Of a stretch of 64,000 nt of DNA, positions 62,327-64,000 are shown one piece after another (within the stretch, counting starts at the first letter, position 1; each line of letters starts with the position of its first letter). The notes under the pieces were generated by a model, which was not told the DNA's origin, did no database searches, and worked only from the letters and a program-made list of their open reading frames with translations. The stretch comes from Anopheles merus (taxonomy: Eukaryota > Arthropoda > Insecta > Diptera > Culicidae). The stretch spans positions 6,491,502 to 6,555,501 of the forward strand of contig NC_054081.1 in NCBI RefSeq assembly GCF_017562075.2. Direction: 5' to 3'. The position numbers and the translations under genes were made by a program.

Positions 62327-62560
62327 ACTTTGTACATTTACGACGTGAACAAAATGTTTCTTGCTTGTGAAATCAATTTATTCGCAGACGGTACAGTTTT
62401 ACTCATTGCTAGGCGTGACGTGAAGCAGGCAGAAACTCTTTTAAATGTATCTGAAATTTAATATCAAGGGATAATTATTGATGTTAAACTTTCCTTTAGT
62501 CCTCACAAGGCCAACGTCATAGCAAAGGTGGCTAAGGAATGTGGGGTCAGTCAAAATAAA
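62327..62560 (+). mobile_element. LINE reverse transcriptase scrap (INLFADG)
   Basis: The plus strand reads TLYIYDVNKM, then CEINLFADGTVLLIARRD, up to a stop at 62459. After it comes YQGIIIDVKLSFSPH in another frame. This matches the FADDT and YLGVIID..LSFSPH blocks of jockey/R1-type reverse transcriptases. The second catalytic Asp is Gly, so it is dead. Confidence 0.6.
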
Positions 62561-64000
62561 GATCTCAGTTTTTTTTTTGCAAAAGTTCAATTATCCGAAT
62601 TCTTGATCCCACCGCATTTTGATTGTTGTGCCACTGTTCTGTTTCTACGGAATCAAATCCAATTTCAAGTCTTGGTAGATACACTTCATCTGCTATGGTA
62701 AAAGTAAGGCTCAGCAGTTTTGTCATCCAGGCGACCGACCAGTGTACATTATTTGAATAAAAAATATTTTAAACTGCGATGAAAAACAAGTTAATTGCTT
62801 GTAGATGAATCGTTTCCTACAAGATTTTATTTTTAAATAACAAGTAAATAAGAGGTTTAATATGTTTCATTGCTGCACTATGATTTATGAAAAAAGTCTG
62901 AAAGAAGGAAGTTCATAAACACCCCAAAAGCTTTCAATTTTAGTAACATTTACTATGATTAGAAATTATTAAATATTACAAATATTAATAAATAAATAAT
63001 ATATATCAAATATAATTATTACCTATTTCATCTATGTTTCCGGCCATTTGAATAAACTTTACTTTAGGTGCGAGGGCTCTTTTTTTTTTAATTGAAGTTA
63101 ATGAAGTTAATAAATACTTGTATGTATTTCATTATCTTGCTTTATCAATAGCTGGGAAAATAAATAAATAATTATTATTATTTGTAACCATGTTTTATGT
63201 GTAAGATTATTATAATTACAATACGTGAAGCAGTTACAACTCTGATTGCTGTTAAAAATGATAGCCTAATAGTAATAATATAATTTATTTATACTCATGA
63301 ATTATCAATGAGTGTTATCTTTACTAGCGATTGCTGTTCCTTTTTTATGTTAGTTCAAAAATTGTTGCTTTTCTAATTATCATGTAAAAGTAAACAATAT
63401 CAAGACATGATAATCGATTAATTTGCTCATCCACGGCGGTTAAAACAGGCGTTCAAAAATGTTGCTTGGGTTTGTGATATACAGGCGTTACGCGTAACGC
63501 TAGCGTAACGTAGAGGGCTGAGCCTTACTTTAACCCAATTCTGTCATGGTGGCAGGGTCTAAAGCCTCAAGTCCTCAAGTGGTGGTCCTTTTTTTTCACT
63601 TTATTTTAATGTTTTTCTACTTTTGATGTTGAGTTTTGAATTTCATTTTATTCATTTATATTTGTTGGCAATACGTATCAATACTTTTTCTCCTTTATGA
63701 ATAAGACGTTGTAGAACCGATTTTCGTCAAAATAGCAGAACAAAGTGGTTTAACGTAACGAGATACAGCGCCAAAGTCCTTAACAGTGCCATTTTGCCGC
63801 TCTTTTCCTTTTTTATTTATTCGTACTAGCTTGTCTTTAAAGTTCTTTTTTATCAAATTGCATAGAAAATGCATACATTTAGGCGCATTTCAAACCCAAA
63901 TAACATTTTATGTGTTATGTTTGTATTTCAGATGTATGTGCCTCTACTTCTATGTCTTCACCACAGTAGCAAAGAAAACAGGAAAAACAGAATAATTGCG
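62561..64000. other. AT-rich non-coding end of the window
   Basis: No gene or complete repeat recognised. AAATGCATACATTTAGGCGC occurs at about 63868 on the minus sense of the dispersed motif. A 69-codon frame at 63786-63995 reaches almost to the window edge without any motif. Confidence 0.5.

Overview
The window looks like genomic DNA of an anopheline mosquito, or a close relative. It has short GT-AG introns (62-145 bp), an insect-type secreted S1 protease, mosquito-like non-LTR retrotransposon and SINE fragments, many small TIR transposons, and long CA/TC/TTA microsatellites. Most of it is non-coding. I find only two convincing protein-coding genes, both on the minus strand.

The two genes (A, 6929-9770; B, 41411-45218) are same-orientation copies of one locus, about 34 kb apart, with the same exon layout. 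Gene B encodes a secreted protein of 1152 residues: a signal peptide, one S1 (chymotrypsin-fold) domain with an intact His/Asp/Ser triad, then three S1-like domains whose catalytic residues are lost. Gene A matches B through the third domain and then stops at the point where the homology ends, so it lacks the fourth domain and B's last exon. The duplicated block also includes about 450 bp of 5' flank. Identity is uneven: about 99% over the active domain and intron 1, clearly lower on both sides, which suggests gene conversion. Both proteins should be secreted; one working protease fused to dead copies suggests a regulatory or scaffold role, but the sequence does not show the substrate.

The remainder is repeat-rich spacer. 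At 0.6-1.8 kb and 32.8-34.0 kb lie two copies, in opposite orientation, of a roughly 1218-bp element with TAGTGATGGG-type ends and 8-bp target duplications (hAT-like). Its body is a GGAATC-based satellite. At 4.4-5.3 kb is an 840-bp TTA tract. Between 10 and 41 kb lie decayed LINE fragments (10.3-11.6, 16.2-17.5, 27.7, 28.9-30.2 kb), a MITE nested inside another MITE (21.9-22.8 kb) and a second copy of the inner one (28.0-28.5 kb). Also here are a Helitron-like stretch (22.9-23.8 kb), an element with repeated sub-ends (26.2-27.7 kb) and a palindromic MITE (38.1-38.4 kb). A 397-bp TIR element sits about 110 bp beyond the 3' end of gene B.

From 45.7 to 64 kb there are two arrays of one ~123-bp satellite (48.5-49.0 and 51.2-51.9 kb), more MITEs (58.6 and 62.1 kb), a second copy of a roughly 460-bp dispersed repeat carrying paired GCGCCATCTA sites, and a LINE scrap at 62.3 kb. 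A short motif close to GCCTAAATGTATGCAA recurs about 18 times on both strands, besides its copies inside the satellite arrays. The GC-richer blocks between (for example 12.5-15.8, 18.0-21.9, 24.0-26.0, 30.2-31.7, 34.8-36.9, 49.1-51.1 and 52.0-61.9 kb) show no recognisable exon and look intergenic or intronic.
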